Positions 10,554-19,142 of a DNA stretch of 64,000 bases are shown here, piece after piece. The position numbers and the translations under genes are program-made. Below the pieces are notes generated by a model that made no database searches, was not told the DNA's origin, and was given only the letters and a program-made list of their open reading frames with translations. The DNA lies in the NCBI RefSeq assembly GCF_031453555.1, contig NZ_JAVIZM010000001.1, positions 2,859,001-2,923,000 of the forward strand, in the 5' to 3' direction. The DNA is from Bacillus sp. SLBN-46 (GTDB lineage Bacteria > Bacillota > Bacilli > Bacillales > Cytobacillaceae). The number at the start of each line of letters is the position of its first letter. Within the stretch, counting starts at the first letter, position 1.

Positions 10554-11138
10554 ATGGTTCAAATTATATTAGTCTTGATCCTTGCCTATTTGCTAGGCTC
10601 AATCCCCTCAGGGTTAATCATCGGTAAAACGTTTTATAAAACCGATATTCGTCAGCACGGAAGCGGAAATTTAGGAGGCACGAACACTTTTCGAACACTT
10701 GGAGTGAAAGCAGGAATTGCCGTTACTCTTGCTGATATTTTGAAAGGGACTTTAGCAGCTTCCTTACCCTACCTCTTTCATGTAGACATTAACCCATTAC
10801 TAGCTGGTGTCCTTGCTGTTATTGGTCACACTTACCCAATTTTTGCGGGATTCCGTGGAGGTAAAGCAGTTGCCACTTCAGGAGGAGTTTTACTACTCTG
10901 TGCTCCATTAATGTTCATCACAGTTTTGGTTGTCTTTTTTCTCAGTCTGTACATAACAAAATATGTTTCGTTATCATCTATGATTGCAGGTCTCTGTGCA
11001 GTCATTTACGCACTGGTCATATGGAATGTCCCGTTACTAATTGCTGTGACGTTATTAGCATCATTTGTCATTTACCGCCACCGGGCAAATATTAAGAGGA
11101 TCATCAATAAGACAGAACCAAAAATCAAATGGCTATAA
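10554..11138 (+). CDS. plsY: Glycerol-3-phosphate acyltransferase
   Basis: 194 residues, a polytopic membrane enzyme that transfers acyl groups from acyl-phosphate to glycerol-3-phosphate, the first step of phospholipid synthesis. Conserved motifs: [15 protein letters not shown] (about 37-51), [18 protein letters not shown] (about 90-107) and the C-terminal [10 protein letters not shown]. The ATG at 10554 is behind GAAGGAG. Close to the parE/yneT group as in B. subtilis, with a three-gene insertion between. Confidence 0.96.
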   Translation: MVQIILVLILAYLLGSIPSGLIIGKTFYKTDIRQHGSGNLGGTNTFRTLGVKAGIAVTLADILKGTLAASLPYLFHVDINPLLAGVLAVIGHTYPIFAGFRGGKAVATSGGVLLLCAPLMFITVLVVFFLSLYITKYVSLSSMIAGLCAVIYALVIWNVPLLIAVTLLASFVIYRHRANIKRIINKTEPKIKWL

Positions 11139-11168
11139 AGGAACCGATTCGGTTCTTTTATAGCCATT
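11129..11168 (+). terminator. Terminator of plsY
   Basis: GGCTATAAAGGAACCG ATT CGGTTCTTTTATAGCC, a 16-bp stem with one G-T pair, followed by TTTTT. The plsY stop is in the 5' arm. Confidence 0.85.
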
Positions 11169-11263
11169 TTTCATAAAAATGTCGAAATCCCTTTGGTTAT
11201 ATCCCTTTTTTTTCCTATAGAATAAAAGTAGGAATAAGTGTCAGTTCATGGAGGGGGATAAAA

Positions 11264-11440
11264 TTGCAAATTGTTAAACAAGAACTTATTTTTTCAACCG
11301 TTGTTTCAGAGAGCACCGATGTAAATGACTTTATTGTCGAGTTTAAGAACCCTGAGGAAGGAACAGACTATTCTCCGATAAAAGTTACTAGAAATTTTGA
11401 GGAATTACTTCAGTTTCTTGATGAATTAGAAGAGTCATAA
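11264..11440 (+). CDS. Small conserved acidic protein, function unknown
   Basis: 58 residues from a TTG at 11264, six bases after GGAGGGG. The product begins QIVKQELIFSTVVSE and ends EELLQFLDELEES. It is acidic, has no membrane segment, and I do not recognise a family. It faces the HesB-like selenoprotein gene; the 48 bases between them hold nothing clear. Confidence 0.6.
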   Translation: MQIVKQELIFSTVVSESTDVNDFIVEFKNPEEGTDYSPIKVTRNFEELLQFLDELEES

Positions 11441-11488
11441 AGATTTATTCTTAGAAATAGGTTGACTTTAAATGGGGCAGCCTATTTC

Positions 11489-11779
11489 CTACATTCTTAA
11501 TAGATGGAATTTTTTATTTCCTAATACATCGTCAATATAATCGAGCTTTGTGTGATCGAAGTAAACAAACTCTTTTTCATGAATAAGGATAGTTAGGTCA
11601 TCGAACTCAAAAGTAAGATCCCCTTGAATTTTCCGCTCTTCCAGAGACAGATTTAATTTTGGCCCACCTCAACCAATTCCCATACTTAATCGGATATAAA
11701 GTATTTCATTCTCTGTCTTTTTTTCTTTGTTTATTGAATCCTGTAATATCTTATGAGCATTCCCTGTAATACGAAACAT
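11489..11779 (-). CDS. HesB-like selenoprotein (in-frame UGA = Sec37)
   Basis: 96 residues if the TGA at 11669-11671 is read as selenocysteine. It begins MFRITGNAHKILQ and carries LSMGIG-U-GGPKLNLSLEE, where iron-sulfur carrier relatives (HesB/IscA, Fe-S_biosyn fold) have Cys in CGG. The frame is open on both sides of the TGA, protein-like on both sides, and ends at TAG (11489). ATG at 11779 has AGGGG 10 bases upstream. A SECIS-type hairpin follows 18 nt after the UGA. A paralogue with the same feature is at 59115-59396. HesB-like selenoproteins are a known family; a role in iron-sulfur or selenium chemistry is inferred. Confidence 0.88.
11633..11650 (-). promoter_or_regulatory. Bacterial SECIS-type hairpin of HesB-like gene 1
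   Basis: CTGTCTCT GGA AGAGCGG: seven base pairs with one bulged U and a GGA loop, starting 18 nt after the UGA. The first G of the loop is 27 nt from the UGA, inside the 16-37 nt range of the bacterial SECIS model. The core CTCTGGAAGAG is shared with the second HesB-like gene. Confidence 0.7.
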
Positions 11780-11907
11780 CAGATTCACGCCCCTATCTTC
11801 TTATTATTTGTCCAAATAAAAATTTAAAAAATCATACTAATATATTATAGTATTATCAAGGAGTACGAAAATAATTTGCCTGAACAAGCTCATACAAGGA
11901 GAAATTT

Positions 11908-13056
11908 ATGAGAAAGAAAGCTTTTATTACCTCTGTTTTAATTATTTTTATTTGTACCACTCTTGCATCTATCCTCTTTGTGAATGAGCAAAAAGAAAAA
12001 AACGAAAAGAAAAACTATCCTTCAAAAAATCATAGTACGCGGCCTTTCCAACTAACAAATCGAAAGCTGATTGAAAAAGTAACGATTGGAGCAATTGGAG
12101 ATATACTGATCCACGATGTAGTCTACCAAGATGCCTTCAATGGAAAAGATTATAATTTCGATCCAATGTTTGAAAATATAAAAGCACTATTAGAAAAACC
12201 AGATGTATTAACAGCAAATCAAGAAAGCATGCTTGGAGGCTTGGAACTAGGACTTTCAGGTTACCCTAAGTTTAATAGTCCCCATGAGGTAGCCGATGCC
12301 CTCATTCATACAGGTGTCGATATCGTTTCAACCGCCAATAACCATACATTAGATAGAGGGTTTAAAGGAGTTCAATCAGAAGCTGCCTACTTACAAAGTA
12401 TAGGTTTACCATATGTGGGGAGCTTTGTAGATGATAAGGATCAACAAAATTTAAGGATTATAAATAAAAATGGAATAAAAATCTGCTTCCTTTCCTACAC
12501 ATACGGAACAAATGGAATCCCCGTCCCCAAAGGGAAGGATTTTCTTGTCAACCTGATTGACCGTGAGAGAATGAAAGGAGAAATTCAACGAGCAAGAAAA
12601 GCAGCGGATTTAGTTGTGATGAGCATTCATTGGGGGAATGAATATCAACGAATTCCAACAAATAATCAAAAGGATTTAGCTCGTTTCTTGGCAAATGAAG
12701 GTGTGGATATCATATTTGGTTCTCATCCGCATGTCCTTCAACCTATGGAATGGTTCAACACAACGGATGGAAGGAAAGCATTTGTGGTTTATTCATTAGG
12801 CAACTTTCTTTCTGCTCAGAATAATAATTATAAAGACATTGGCGGTTTAGCCACAATCGATGTAACTAAACAAATTACAGACAAAGGGACAACTATCGAA
12901 ATTTCGAATCCAGTCTTCTTTCCAACCTATATTACTAGTCAAAAATATCACCACTTTAAGGTTGTTCCATTGGAGAATGCAGCAACATTTGGGCTTACGA
13001 ATGCGGATGCGAAATACAAAGAAATTCAACAACATATGAAACAATGGCTCCGTTAA
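11908..13056 (+). CDS. CapA family protein (poly-gamma-glutamate capsule type)
   Basis: 382 residues. A membrane segment (about 6-25) followed by a metallophosphatase-like CapA domain: GAIGDILIHD (about 62), TANNHTLDRG (about 143), SIHWGNEYQ (about 235), GSHPHVLQP (about 272) and YSLGNFLSA (about 295). Family members (CapA/PgsA/YwtB) help export or assembly of poly-gamma-glutamate, but no capB or capC genes are here, so the substrate is open. ATG at 11908 follows AAGGAGA. Confidence 0.88.
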   Translation: MRKKAFITSVLIIFICTTLASILFVNEQKEKNEKKNYPSKNHSTRPFQLTNRKLIEKVTIGAIGDILIHDVVYQDAFNGKDYNFDPMFENIKALLEKPDVLTANQESMLGGLELGLSGYPKFNSPHEVADALIHTGVDIVSTANNHTLDRGFKGVQSEAAYLQSIGLPYVGSFVDDKDQQNLRIINKNGIKICFLSYTYGTNGIPVPKGKDFLVNLIDRERMKGEIQRARKAADLVVMSIHWGNEYQRIPTNNQKDLARFLANEGVDIIFGSHPHVLQPMEWFNTTDGRKAFVVYSLGNFLSAQNNNYKDIGGLATIDVTKQITDKGTTIEISNPVFFPTYITSQKYHHFKVVPLENAATFGLTNADAKYKEIQQHMKQWLR

Positions 13057-13070
13057 GACGGGGCTTTTTT
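13047..13070 (+). terminator. Terminator of the CapA family gene
   Basis: GCTCCGT/ACGGGGC stem followed by six T. It overlaps the end of the CapA gene. Confidence 0.6.
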
Positions 13071-13104
13071 CTAATGAACAAATTATATGAAAGGAGTAAT
13101 AGGA

Positions 13105-13896
13105 ATGGACACTAGATACTCTAGAGGTTTGTTGTTAGGTGGACTTTTTACCATTATGTCCTTCCTTTTTACAAGAGGTTTTTATTCGCTTTTCTTTATA
13201 ATCCTTTTTGGGTTACTAATACTGGTTGCTTTTTTTAAGGAAAACAATCGGCTATTTGTCTGGTTGATCGTTGCATTTTTTTTAGGTAATTTACTCATTG
13301 GCTACGCAGACCATTTTATCGATGCGTACCCACTATCGCCTTTTACACTTGTATTAATAAGTCAATTGTTATGGACGATTCCGATTATACTAATAACCTA
13401 TGTGATAAAGAAATTCAATAAGCCAACAGGCTATTCTTACATAAGCTTTATTAGGAATTCTCCCATTCAAATAACCAGCCATTTCACAATCTCCTTCTTT
13501 CTGCTTTTTTATTTCATGCTAGCTCTCCTTGTGTTAAGTGTAATTCTTGTCCTTGTAATGAAGGCGGGAGAATGGACTATCTTAAAGATTGGTTTGATAC
13601 TACTATTTTCTGGATTGAATTCATTTTTAGAAGAATTATTGTGGAGGGGAATATTTATTACGCAGTTTATCCGAATGAGCAGCAAGCGTATGGGTATCTT
13701 ACTAAGTAGTGCTGCATATGGGCTGTATACAACGATGTTTGGTTACTCGATAAAAATAAGTTTGTTCTATTTCCTATTGGGTGTTGTATTTGGCTTCGTC
13801 ACTGTTAAATCAAAGAGTTTACTCCCTTCCTTTATTATTCATAGCATCATTACAGTCCTTCTGTTGCTTCTTGGCTGGGTAGTTTTGCCGTTATAA
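13105..13896 (+). CDS. CPBP family intramembrane metalloprotease
   Basis: 263 residues, strongly hydrophobic with about eight membrane segments. The family signature EExxxR is present as FLEELLWRGIF near residue 180, and later LLPSFIIHSII supplies the conserved His. I placed the start at ATG 13105, eight bases after GGAG; an earlier ATG at 13087 has no ribosome site. CPBP proteases (CAAX-like) act in bacteriocin immunity or protein maturation; no partner gene is adjacent. Confidence 0.8.
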   Translation: MDTRYSRGLLLGGLFTIMSFLFTRGFYSLFFIILFGLLILVAFFKENNRLFVWLIVAFFLGNLLIGYADHFIDAYPLSPFTLVLISQLLWTIPIILITYVIKKFNKPTGYSYISFIRNSPIQITSHFTISFFLLFYFMLALLVLSVILVLVMKAGEWTILKIGLILLFSGLNSFLEELLWRGIFITQFIRMSSKRMGILLSSAAYGLYTTMFGYSIKISLFYFLLGVVFGFVTVKSKSLLPSFIIHSIITVLLLLLGWVVLPL

Positions 13897-13970
13897 AATT
13901 CGAATCATTCGATTCTCATCCGCTTTTCTTATATAATAAAAGGATTAGCAGCTAGAAAGGAGTCTCTTAC

Positions 13971-14261
13971 ATGAATATACATATTACAAATGAGGCTGTA
14001 GCGTGGTATAAAAGAGAACTAGGTCTTAAAAAGGGTGATTATGTTCGCTTTTTTGCTCGGTACGGAGGATGCAGCACAGTACAAAGTGGTTTTTCTTTAG
14101 GAATCTCGACAGACGAACCCATAGATATTGGTACACAAACAATGGTAGACGGAATTGTCTTTTATATTGAAGAAAAGGATGTATGGTTCTTTGATGATCA
14201 TGATTTAACAATTGACTATCAAGAAACCTATGAAGAACCTAGTTTTCAATATAAGAAATAA
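13971..14261 (+). CDS. yneR: HesB/IscA-like protein, YneR-like
   Basis: 96 residues, HesB-like fold, beginning MNIHITNEAVAWYKREL. It carries FFARYGGCSTVQSGFSLG with Cys at the position comparable to the metal-binding Cys of the family, and ends with FFDDHDLTIDY. This is a cysteine cousin of the two HesB-like selenoproteins in the window, although from a different subfamily. ATG at 13971 follows AAAGGAG. Next to yneQ and yneP as in B. subtilis. Confidence 0.85.
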   Translation: MNIHITNEAVAWYKRELGLKKGDYVRFFARYGGCSTVQSGFSLGISTDEPIDIGTQTMVDGIVFYIEEKDVWFFDDHDLTIDYQETYEEPSFQYKK

Positions 14262-14266
14262 AAAGC

Positions 14267-14302
14267 AATAGAGGTTGACTCATTGATGAGCCAGCCTCTA
14301 TT
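14267..14302. terminator. Shared terminator between yneR and yneQ
   Basis: AATAGAGG...CCTCTATT arms enclose a second imperfect stem (CTCATTGATGAG). It lies between convergent genes and can serve both. Confidence 0.65.
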
Positions 14303-14598
14303 TATTCACTCCATATATGCTCTGTTAAGCCCGCTTTTTGTAAAACGTTTTTGCCCCTATCACCAATTAAATCGAAATGAGAATAGCCATCTGCTCTGTG
14401 ATGAATCCATTCCTTTTTTAAACCATATTTTTTACCCCAGGCTGCGAGTTTGTCAAGATCCTGACAACCTACCTTTGTTACAGTTTTTGCTCCTGGAAAA
14501 CGGTCATCCAGCCAATAATGAGTTAAAAAAGCAATTTCTCCCCTGTCAATTTTTCTTTTCCAATCAATAATTTCCTGTCTCTTAATACCGAATGCCAC
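14302..14598 (-). CDS. yneQ: YneQ-like conserved protein
   Basis: 98 residues, beginning MAFGIKRQEIIDWKRKI and containing FLTHYWLDDRFPGAKTVTKVG and HFDLIGDRG. It matches my memory of B. subtilis YneQ, and its place between yneR and yneP agrees. No biochemical role is known. The His, Asp and Arg-rich segments might bind a nucleotide or metal, but that is speculation. Confidence 0.8.
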   Translation of the reverse strand: MAFGIKRQEIIDWKRKIDRGEIAFLTHYWLDDRFPGAKTVTKVGCQDLDKLAAWGKKYGLKKEWIHHRADGYSHFDLIGDRGKNVLQKAGLTEHIWSE

Positions 14599-14656
14599 TA
14601 CGTCACCCCAAACTTTAAGTATCTAGGATATAAGTGCTTTTTCTAGGAACTCTCAG

Positions 14657-15103
14657 TTATTTTTTCTTTACTTCCTCATATTTTAAATACCATTCCGGGA
14701 AGGCTTTTTTAAAGGAGGTAGGCCTGAAATTATCCTTTTTAACAATAATATGAGTAGACTTTCCTTCTGCACATATTTCTTCGTTTCCATTAATTATCGT
14801 ATATCCATAAATTGTTTTTATTCCATCGTTTAACTCTACCCACGTTTTAACAAAGGCCTTATCGCCATAGCGTAACGGTTTTTTGTAAGTGATTTGAATA
14901 TCATATACGGGAGCATAGTAACCAGACTCTTCCATTGCTAAGTAATTATAGCCAAGATCCTCAATAAACCCTGTTCTTCCTAGCTCAAAAAACTTTAAAT
15001 AATTTGCATGGTAAATGACACCCATCATATCTGTATCTGCATAGTAAAGTTGAATCTCTCTAGTCGAAATAAAATAGTTCTCCACGGACAACGTTCCTCT
15101 CAT
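14657..15103 (-). CDS. yneP: Acyl-CoA thioesterase, hot-dog fold, YneP-like
   Basis: Up to 148 residues. The 4-hydroxybenzoyl-CoA thioesterase-type signature YYADTDMMGVIYHANYLKFF contains the catalytic Asp (DTDMMG), followed by KKPLRYGDKAFVKTWVEL. It probably hydrolyses an acyl-CoA; the substrate is unknown. ATG 15103 has no good ribosome site; a GTG at 15085 lies 10 bases after AGAGG and may be the true start. It begins 10 bases after the AAA+ gene, so the two are likely co-transcribed. Confidence 0.88.
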   Translation of the reverse strand: MRGTLSVENYFISTREIQLYYADTDMMGVIYHANYLKFFELGRTGFIEDLGYNYLAMEESGYYAPVYDIQITYKKPLRYGDKAFVKTWVELNDGIKTIYGYTIINGNEEICAEGKSTHIIVKKDNFRPTSFKKAFPEWYLKYEEVKKK

Positions 15104-15113
15104 TACTTTAAAA

Positions 15114-17447
15114 TTATTTTATTTTACCTATGGCCACCTTAACATCTTCTGCTTCAAGGAACATCGATTTTTCAATAAGTTCATTATCCTGTTCTAATTT
15201 CATTAGCCGAGATGCTTGTGCTTGAATCATTTCATCGACCACGTTTGTAGCAAAACGGCCGTTCCCTCTGGAATCTTCTGTTTCAATGGCCTCAATTAAT
15301 CGCTTCTTTGCATCCTCTGTTAAGTGGTATTGAAAGCTTTCGGCATACGTGGCCATGATTTCAAGTAACTCTTCTGAAGAGTAATCAGGAAATAGGAAGT
15401 ATTTTTTAAATCTTGAGCGGAGCCCAGGATTGCTCTCCAAGAGTTGATCCATTTCATTTGGGTAGCCTGCTAAGACAACCACAAGGTTTTCGTTTTGCTT
15501 TGTCATTTCATCGACTAGTGTATCAATAACTTCTTTCCCGAAATCACTGTTTGAATGACTAAGAAGAGAATATGCTTCGTCAATGAATAACACACCACCT
15601 AGTGCTTCCTTAATCTTTTTCTTTGTTTTCCCGGCAGTTTGACCTACATAACCAGCAACAAAATCGGCCCTGCTAGCTACAATAAGGTGTCCTCGTTTTA
15701 GAATACCGCATTCTTTTAAGTACTCCGCATAAATTTTAGCCACAGTAGTTTTACCTGTACCAGGATTTCCGGTAAATACAGCATGAAGTTGAATGGGTAC
15801 TGTCGGTAATCCCTGTTTTCTTCTAAACTGTTGCATTTTTACAAACGATATTAATGATCTCATTTCTTCTTTCAAGGCGTTAAGACCAATGAGCTGGTCC
15901 AGTTTTTCCTGTGGTGAATCTGTGCTGTGCGCTTTTTCCAAACGAAAATCTTCTTTGTTGAGGAGCATATAATCTAAAAGATCATTTTCTGCAGATTGCT
16001 TCTCTGACCCCTTTTTAAAAATGGCATCTAACACAATATTTCGTGCTGTTCTCGCGTTTCCAAAGGTTTCATCCACTCGTTCTTGTTCAAGACGAAGCTC
16101 AATTTCGCTTTTTGATTCCTCAGTCAGTAGATAATCGTTGTCTAATGCCACTTTTTCGGCAATCTGAATTAACTCCTCGTTCGAATAATTAGGTAAATGG
16201 ATAAAATTTGATTGAGGAAAACGACTACGTAATCCAGGATTGGCATCTATGAACGAGCGCATTTCTTCAGGATACCCAGCTAAAATGACCGCAAACCTTC
16301 CGCCATATTCACTTCCGGTCATCAGTGAAACAAGGGTATCAATAGCAGATTGACCATAATCATTCCCCGTTTGACCCTCGCGTTTTAAGCTATAAGCTTC
16401 ATCAATAAATAATACACCGCCAATGGACTTTTCAACGATGGATCGGACGTTTTCCTCTGTTTGTCCTACAAAGCCCCCGACTAATTGCGAGCGGTCTGTC
16501 TCAATTACTTCTTCCCGTGGAAGTACACCCAACTCATAATAAATTTTTGCCAATAAACGAGCAAGTGTTGTTTTACCAGTTCCTGGGTTTCCTGTTAAAA
16601 TCATATTTAAACTTAGTTCATCTTTGACTTGAAAACCAAGCTCTTTACGTTGCTTTTGGTATTTTAGGAATCGGTAAAAATCATTCACGCGTTTTTTAAC
16701 TAAATCCATCCCAATCATACTATTTAATTCATCCAATGCGTTATCTGCTGTGATTTCTGAGGGTTGTTCTTCAAGAAATTGCTGTTCCCATGATCTTTTT
16801 ACTTCATCAACATTGGCCATATGCAATTTTAAATCCTCAAAAAAAGTAGATGTATGGAAGACACCGGTAATTGATTGATCATATTCTTTCGCTGCTTTTA
16901 ACAGACTTCCAGTTTCCTCTATGGCAGTAAATAGTAATTCAGAAAGTTTCTGATATTTGAAAAAAAGCTGTTTATTCACCATCGTGGAAGCTACATCTAC
17001 TTTTGTTTGTAAATCTTTCAATTGTTCTTCTGATGCTTTTAAAAAGCTTTGGCAAATATCTATGTACTGCTCAGCTGTTTTTTTCTTGGCCGTACGGTTA
17101 TCCGTTTCTCTTATAGGCGGGAACGAAAGTGGAGCCAGAAAATCCTTCATTTTCTTCCAGTCAGATTGAATACTAAATTCCTTTGCCCTTTGGTTTTCAG
17201 GATCAAGTTCGAGGGCTTTTGCAAACCAAACAGCTGCTAAAGTGTCCTCTTTATCCCGACCTAGCCTTGATTGTGCTCCTAGCGTTAAAAGCTTGGATAG
17301 GGATTTAGGATCCGTTTCCTGACTGATTGCACTAATGAGCTGACTTTCATTAGTAAGGATACCAGTTTCGTTAAGTTCCTGTTCCCACTGTCTGATTTGT
17401 TCCGTATATAGAGTTCGTTGATTGGTTAGTTGTTTCAATGTCATCAC
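15114..17447 (-). CDS. Double AAA+ ATPase, CbbX/SpoVK type
   Basis: 777 residues. An alpha-helical N-terminal half (1-240) precedes two AAA+ modules of CbbX/SpoVK type. Both keep Walker A (GNPGTGKTT near residues 286 and 561), Walker B (GGVLFIDEAY) and the arginine-finger segment (NPGLRSRF). SpoVK itself is a single module of about 320 residues, so this is a duplicated form. Context with sspN, tlp and yneP suggests, but does not show, a sporulation role. ATG at 17447; ribosome site is AAAGAAGTGATG. Confidence 0.85.
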   Translation of the reverse strand: MMTLKQLTNQRTLYTEQIRQWEQELNETGILTNESQLISAISQETDPKSLSKLLTLGAQSRLGRDKEDTLAAVWFAKALELDPENQRAKEFSIQSDWKKMKDFLAPLSFPPIRETDNRTAKKKTAEQYIDICQSFLKASEEQLKDLQTKVDVASTMVNKQLFFKYQKLSELLFTAIEETGSLLKAAKEYDQSITGVFHTSTFFEDLKLHMANVDEVKRSWEQQFLEEQPSEITADNALDELNSMIGMDLVKKRVNDFYRFLKYQKQRKELGFQVKDELSLNMILTGNPGTGKTTLARLLAKIYYELGVLPREEVIETDRSQLVGGFVGQTEENVRSIVEKSIGGVLFIDEAYSLKREGQTGNDYGQSAIDTLVSLMTGSEYGGRFAVILAGYPEEMRSFIDANPGLRSRFPQSNFIHLPNYSNEELIQIAEKVALDNDYLLTEESKSEIELRLEQERVDETFGNARTARNIVLDAIFKKGSEKQSAENDLLDYMLLNKEDFRLEKAHSTDSPQEKLDQLIGLNALKEEMRSLISFVKMQQFRRKQGLPTVPIQLHAVFTGNPGTGKTTVAKIYAEYLKECGILKRGHLIVASRADFVAGYVGQTAGKTKKKIKEALGGVLFIDEAYSLLSHSNSDFGKEVIDTLVDEMTKQNENLVVVLAGYPNEMDQLLESNPGLRSRFKKYFLFPDYSSEELLEIMATYAESFQYHLTEDAKKRLIEAIETEDSRGNGRFATNVVDEMIQAQASRLMKLEQDNELIEKSMFLEAEDVKVAIGKIK

Positions 17448-17536
17448 TTCTTTTTAAAAATTTCCCTTCTATCTTACCATAACAAGTCTAAGCAAAAGAA
17501 ATATCCTGTACTAAGGAGGGCAATACAGGTGAAAAA

Positions 17537-17565
17537 AGAACCTGTCCATAAACGGAACAGGTTCT
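17537..17565 (-). terminator. Terminator of tlp
   Basis: AGAACCTGT/ACAGGTTCT stem with T run on the minus strand. Confidence 0.8.
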
Positions 17566-17575
17566 TCTGCTATTA

Positions 17576-17806
17576 TTAGCTTTGTTGATTTTGGGCTTCG
17601 TCTTTAATTTCTGAGCGGAATGAGTCGATACTTTCGCGTCTCCGTTGATTTTTCGATTCGATTTGTTGGCGCTGTTGCTCGCTGTCGGTAAAAGCAAGCG
17701 ATTCTTCAGCCGCTTCCATATTTTCAATTGTATTATGAATCATTGATTGAAGTTTCTCTACATTATCGCTACGATCATCAGGATTAGGTTTGTTATTGTA
17801 GGCCAT
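17576..17806 (-). CDS. tlp: Small acid-soluble spore protein Tlp
   Basis: 76 residues. [31 protein letters not shown] and [17 protein letters not shown] are the Tlp signature. Tlp is a minor spore-core protein made in the forespore. ATG 17806 is nine bases after GGAGG; the TTG at 17812 is only three bases away and is unlikely. Follows sspN as in B. subtilis, where both are under the forespore factor sigma G, but a terminator here separates them. Confidence 0.95.
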   Translation of the reverse strand: MAYNNKPNPDDRSDNVEKLQSMIHNTIENMEAAEESLAFTDSEQQRQQIESKNQRRRESIDSFRSEIKDEAQNQQS

Positions 17807-17910
17807 TGTCAAATTCCTCCTTAGAATGTTTTTACTACAGATATAGTTTGTAACGATAGCAGAAAAATATCACAGAGAAAAAAATGCAATTTTAACATTA
17901 GCAGAAAAAA

Positions 17911-17931
17911 GACCCACTGAAATAGTGGGTC
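17911..17931 (-). terminator. Terminator after sspN
   Basis: GACCCACT/AGTGGGTC stem, T6 on the minus strand. It lies between sspN and tlp, so tlp may also have its own promoter. Confidence 0.8.
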
Positions 17932-17946
17932 TTATCCATTCATCTA

Positions 17947-18090
17947 TTATTCGCCCTTAGTTTGAATTACCTGAGCGTGTTTACCTGATGTATCATTCAT
18001 TTTTTTTCCCTTATTGCCACTAAAGCCTCGAGGCTGTGTTCCTAAATGGCTTGGCGTAAAATGCTTATGGTCTCTTTTTGGATTACTCAT
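17947..18090 (-). CDS. sspN: Small acid-soluble spore protein N
   Basis: 47 residues from ATG 18090 behind GGAGGGATC. FTPSHLGTQPRGFSGNKGKK and MNDTSGKHAQVIQTKGE match SspN, a minor spore-core protein. A longer reading frame to 18138 exists but has no ribosome site. Paired with tlp as in B. subtilis. Confidence 0.95.
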   Translation of the reverse strand: MSNPKRDHKHFTPSHLGTQPRGFSGNKGKKMNDTSGKHAQVIQTKGE

Positions 18091-18157
18091 ATCATGATCC
18101 CTCCTTACTAACATTTTGTCCATAAGGATGGAAAACATAATTGGTAAACTTTTAAGG

Positions 18158-18289
18158 TTACTCGGCTTTTCCGAGACGCTTTTCTTCTAGGCGCTGTTCA
18201 ATTTTTTCCATTGCAGCACGATCTTTTAATAGTTGTGATTTATTTTCTAAAACAAGTTCTGCAAATGAGCGTTTTCTAGGTTTTCTCAT
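18158..18289 (-). CDS. FbpB-family small basic protein
   Basis: 43 residues: RKPRKRSFAELVLENKSQLL then EKIEQRLEEKRLGKAE. This resembles the FbpB family (Fur-regulated basic protein), which in B. subtilis assists the iron-sparing small RNA FsrA. ATG at 18289 follows AAGGAAGGTGATACTA. I do not see a convincing Fur box upstream, so iron control is not shown. It is short enough to be missed by gene callers. Confidence 0.82.
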   Translation of the reverse strand: MRKPRKRSFAELVLENKSQLLKDRAAMEKIEQRLEEKRLGKAE

Positions 18290-18414
18290 TAGTATCACCT
18301 TCCTTATTTCCTATTGTAACAGTTATTATGCCCGGAAACGGTTTCAATTATTACAACTTTTTGAATATTAATTAAAAAGAGTTTTTTCTTTTTCTTTGTT
18401 TAAGACAAAGAAAA

Positions 18415-18440
18415 AAGACATCGGCCAAAACCAATGTCTT
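18415..18440 (-). terminator. Terminator of the thioredoxin-like gene
   Basis: AAGACATTGG/CCGATGTCTT stem with a T run on the minus strand. A second AT-rich hairpin (CTTTGT/ACAAAG core) sits just beyond it at 18389-18415. Confidence 0.75.
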
Positions 18441-18445
18441 CGGTA

Positions 18446-18982
18446 CTATTTTAATTTTTCGGTAAAGTCCTTCATCACATCAAGGGTCATTGATCCCGTA
18501 AATTTATTTTTAATAACCCCTTTTGAGTTAATAAAATACGTGGTTGGGATAGATAATACCTGATAGGCTTCATTCACTTTGTCTTCAGCATCTAAAAGGA
18601 CTGGAAAGGTAATCTTGTTTTCGTTAACAAAACCTTGGACATCTAGTTGTGGGTCAATGTTAACAGCAAGAATAACGACATCATCTCCAGCCTGCTTAGA
18701 AAATTGCTCCATTTCAGGCATTTCTGCTTTACATGGTGGACACCAGGTAGCCCAGAAGTTAAGCATAACCTTTTTACCTTTTAAGTCGGAGAGCTTCACG
18801 GTTTCACCTGTTAATGTTTTTAATTCAAAATCGGGTGCTTTTGCTCCTATCGATAGACCTTCATTATTAGCACTTGCTTGACTTGTCGTTTCGGGTGCCT
18901 CTGTCTTTTTATCCATTGCTTGTACAATTGCTACTGTAAGGAGAGAAACCAAAACAACGGCAGCAATTATTTTCTTTATCAT
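18446..18982 (-). CDS. yneN: Thioredoxin-like extracytoplasmic thiol-disulfide protein, YneN-like
   Basis: 178 residues of TlpA/ResA type. A signal anchor (about 3-22) is followed by a low-complexity linker and a thioredoxin fold with active site FWATWCPPCKAEMPEM (Cys-Pro-Pro-Cys near residues 80-83) and the cis-Pro loop LSIPTTYFI. It should reduce disulfides outside the membrane, for instance in cytochrome c or spore-coat maturation; target unknown. yneN is next to citB in B. subtilis; here two catabolic blocks lie between. Confidence 0.9.
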   Translation of the reverse strand: MIKKIIAAVVLVSLLTVAIVQAMDKKTEAPETTSQASANNEGLSIGAKAPDFELKTLTGETVKLSDLKGKKVMLNFWATWCPPCKAEMPEMEQFSKQAGDDVVILAVNIDPQLDVQGFVNENKITFPVLLDAEDKVNEAYQVLSIPTTYFINSKGVIKNKFTGSMTLDVMKDFTEKLK

Positions 18983-19115
18983 CCCCGACTCCTCCTTAGG
19001 TTCATAATCTGCTACATCGATTTTACACTATAAACTCAGTTGAAACAAAACGGGGATATGCCGAAACTGTGACAATTTTATAAACTCTTAATGATAGAAA
19101 GGAAAAAAAGGAAAA

Positions 19116-19138
19116 AGCAAGCACAAATGGCTTGCTTC
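19116..19138 (-). terminator. Terminator of the aldolase operon
   Basis: GCAAGC/GCTTGC core extended by A/T pairs, T-rich on the minus strand. It ends the isomerase-aldolase operon. Confidence 0.75.
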
Positions 19139-19142
19139 CTTC

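Noticed and set aside
11669..11671. UGA in the HesB-like gene as a plain nonsense mutation
   Set aside because: The paralogue has the same UGA, both have a hairpin after it, and selA and selD are present.
17947..18138. Longer 63-residue start for sspN
   Set aside because: The added 16 residues are not conserved and ATG 18090 has the strong GGAGGG site.
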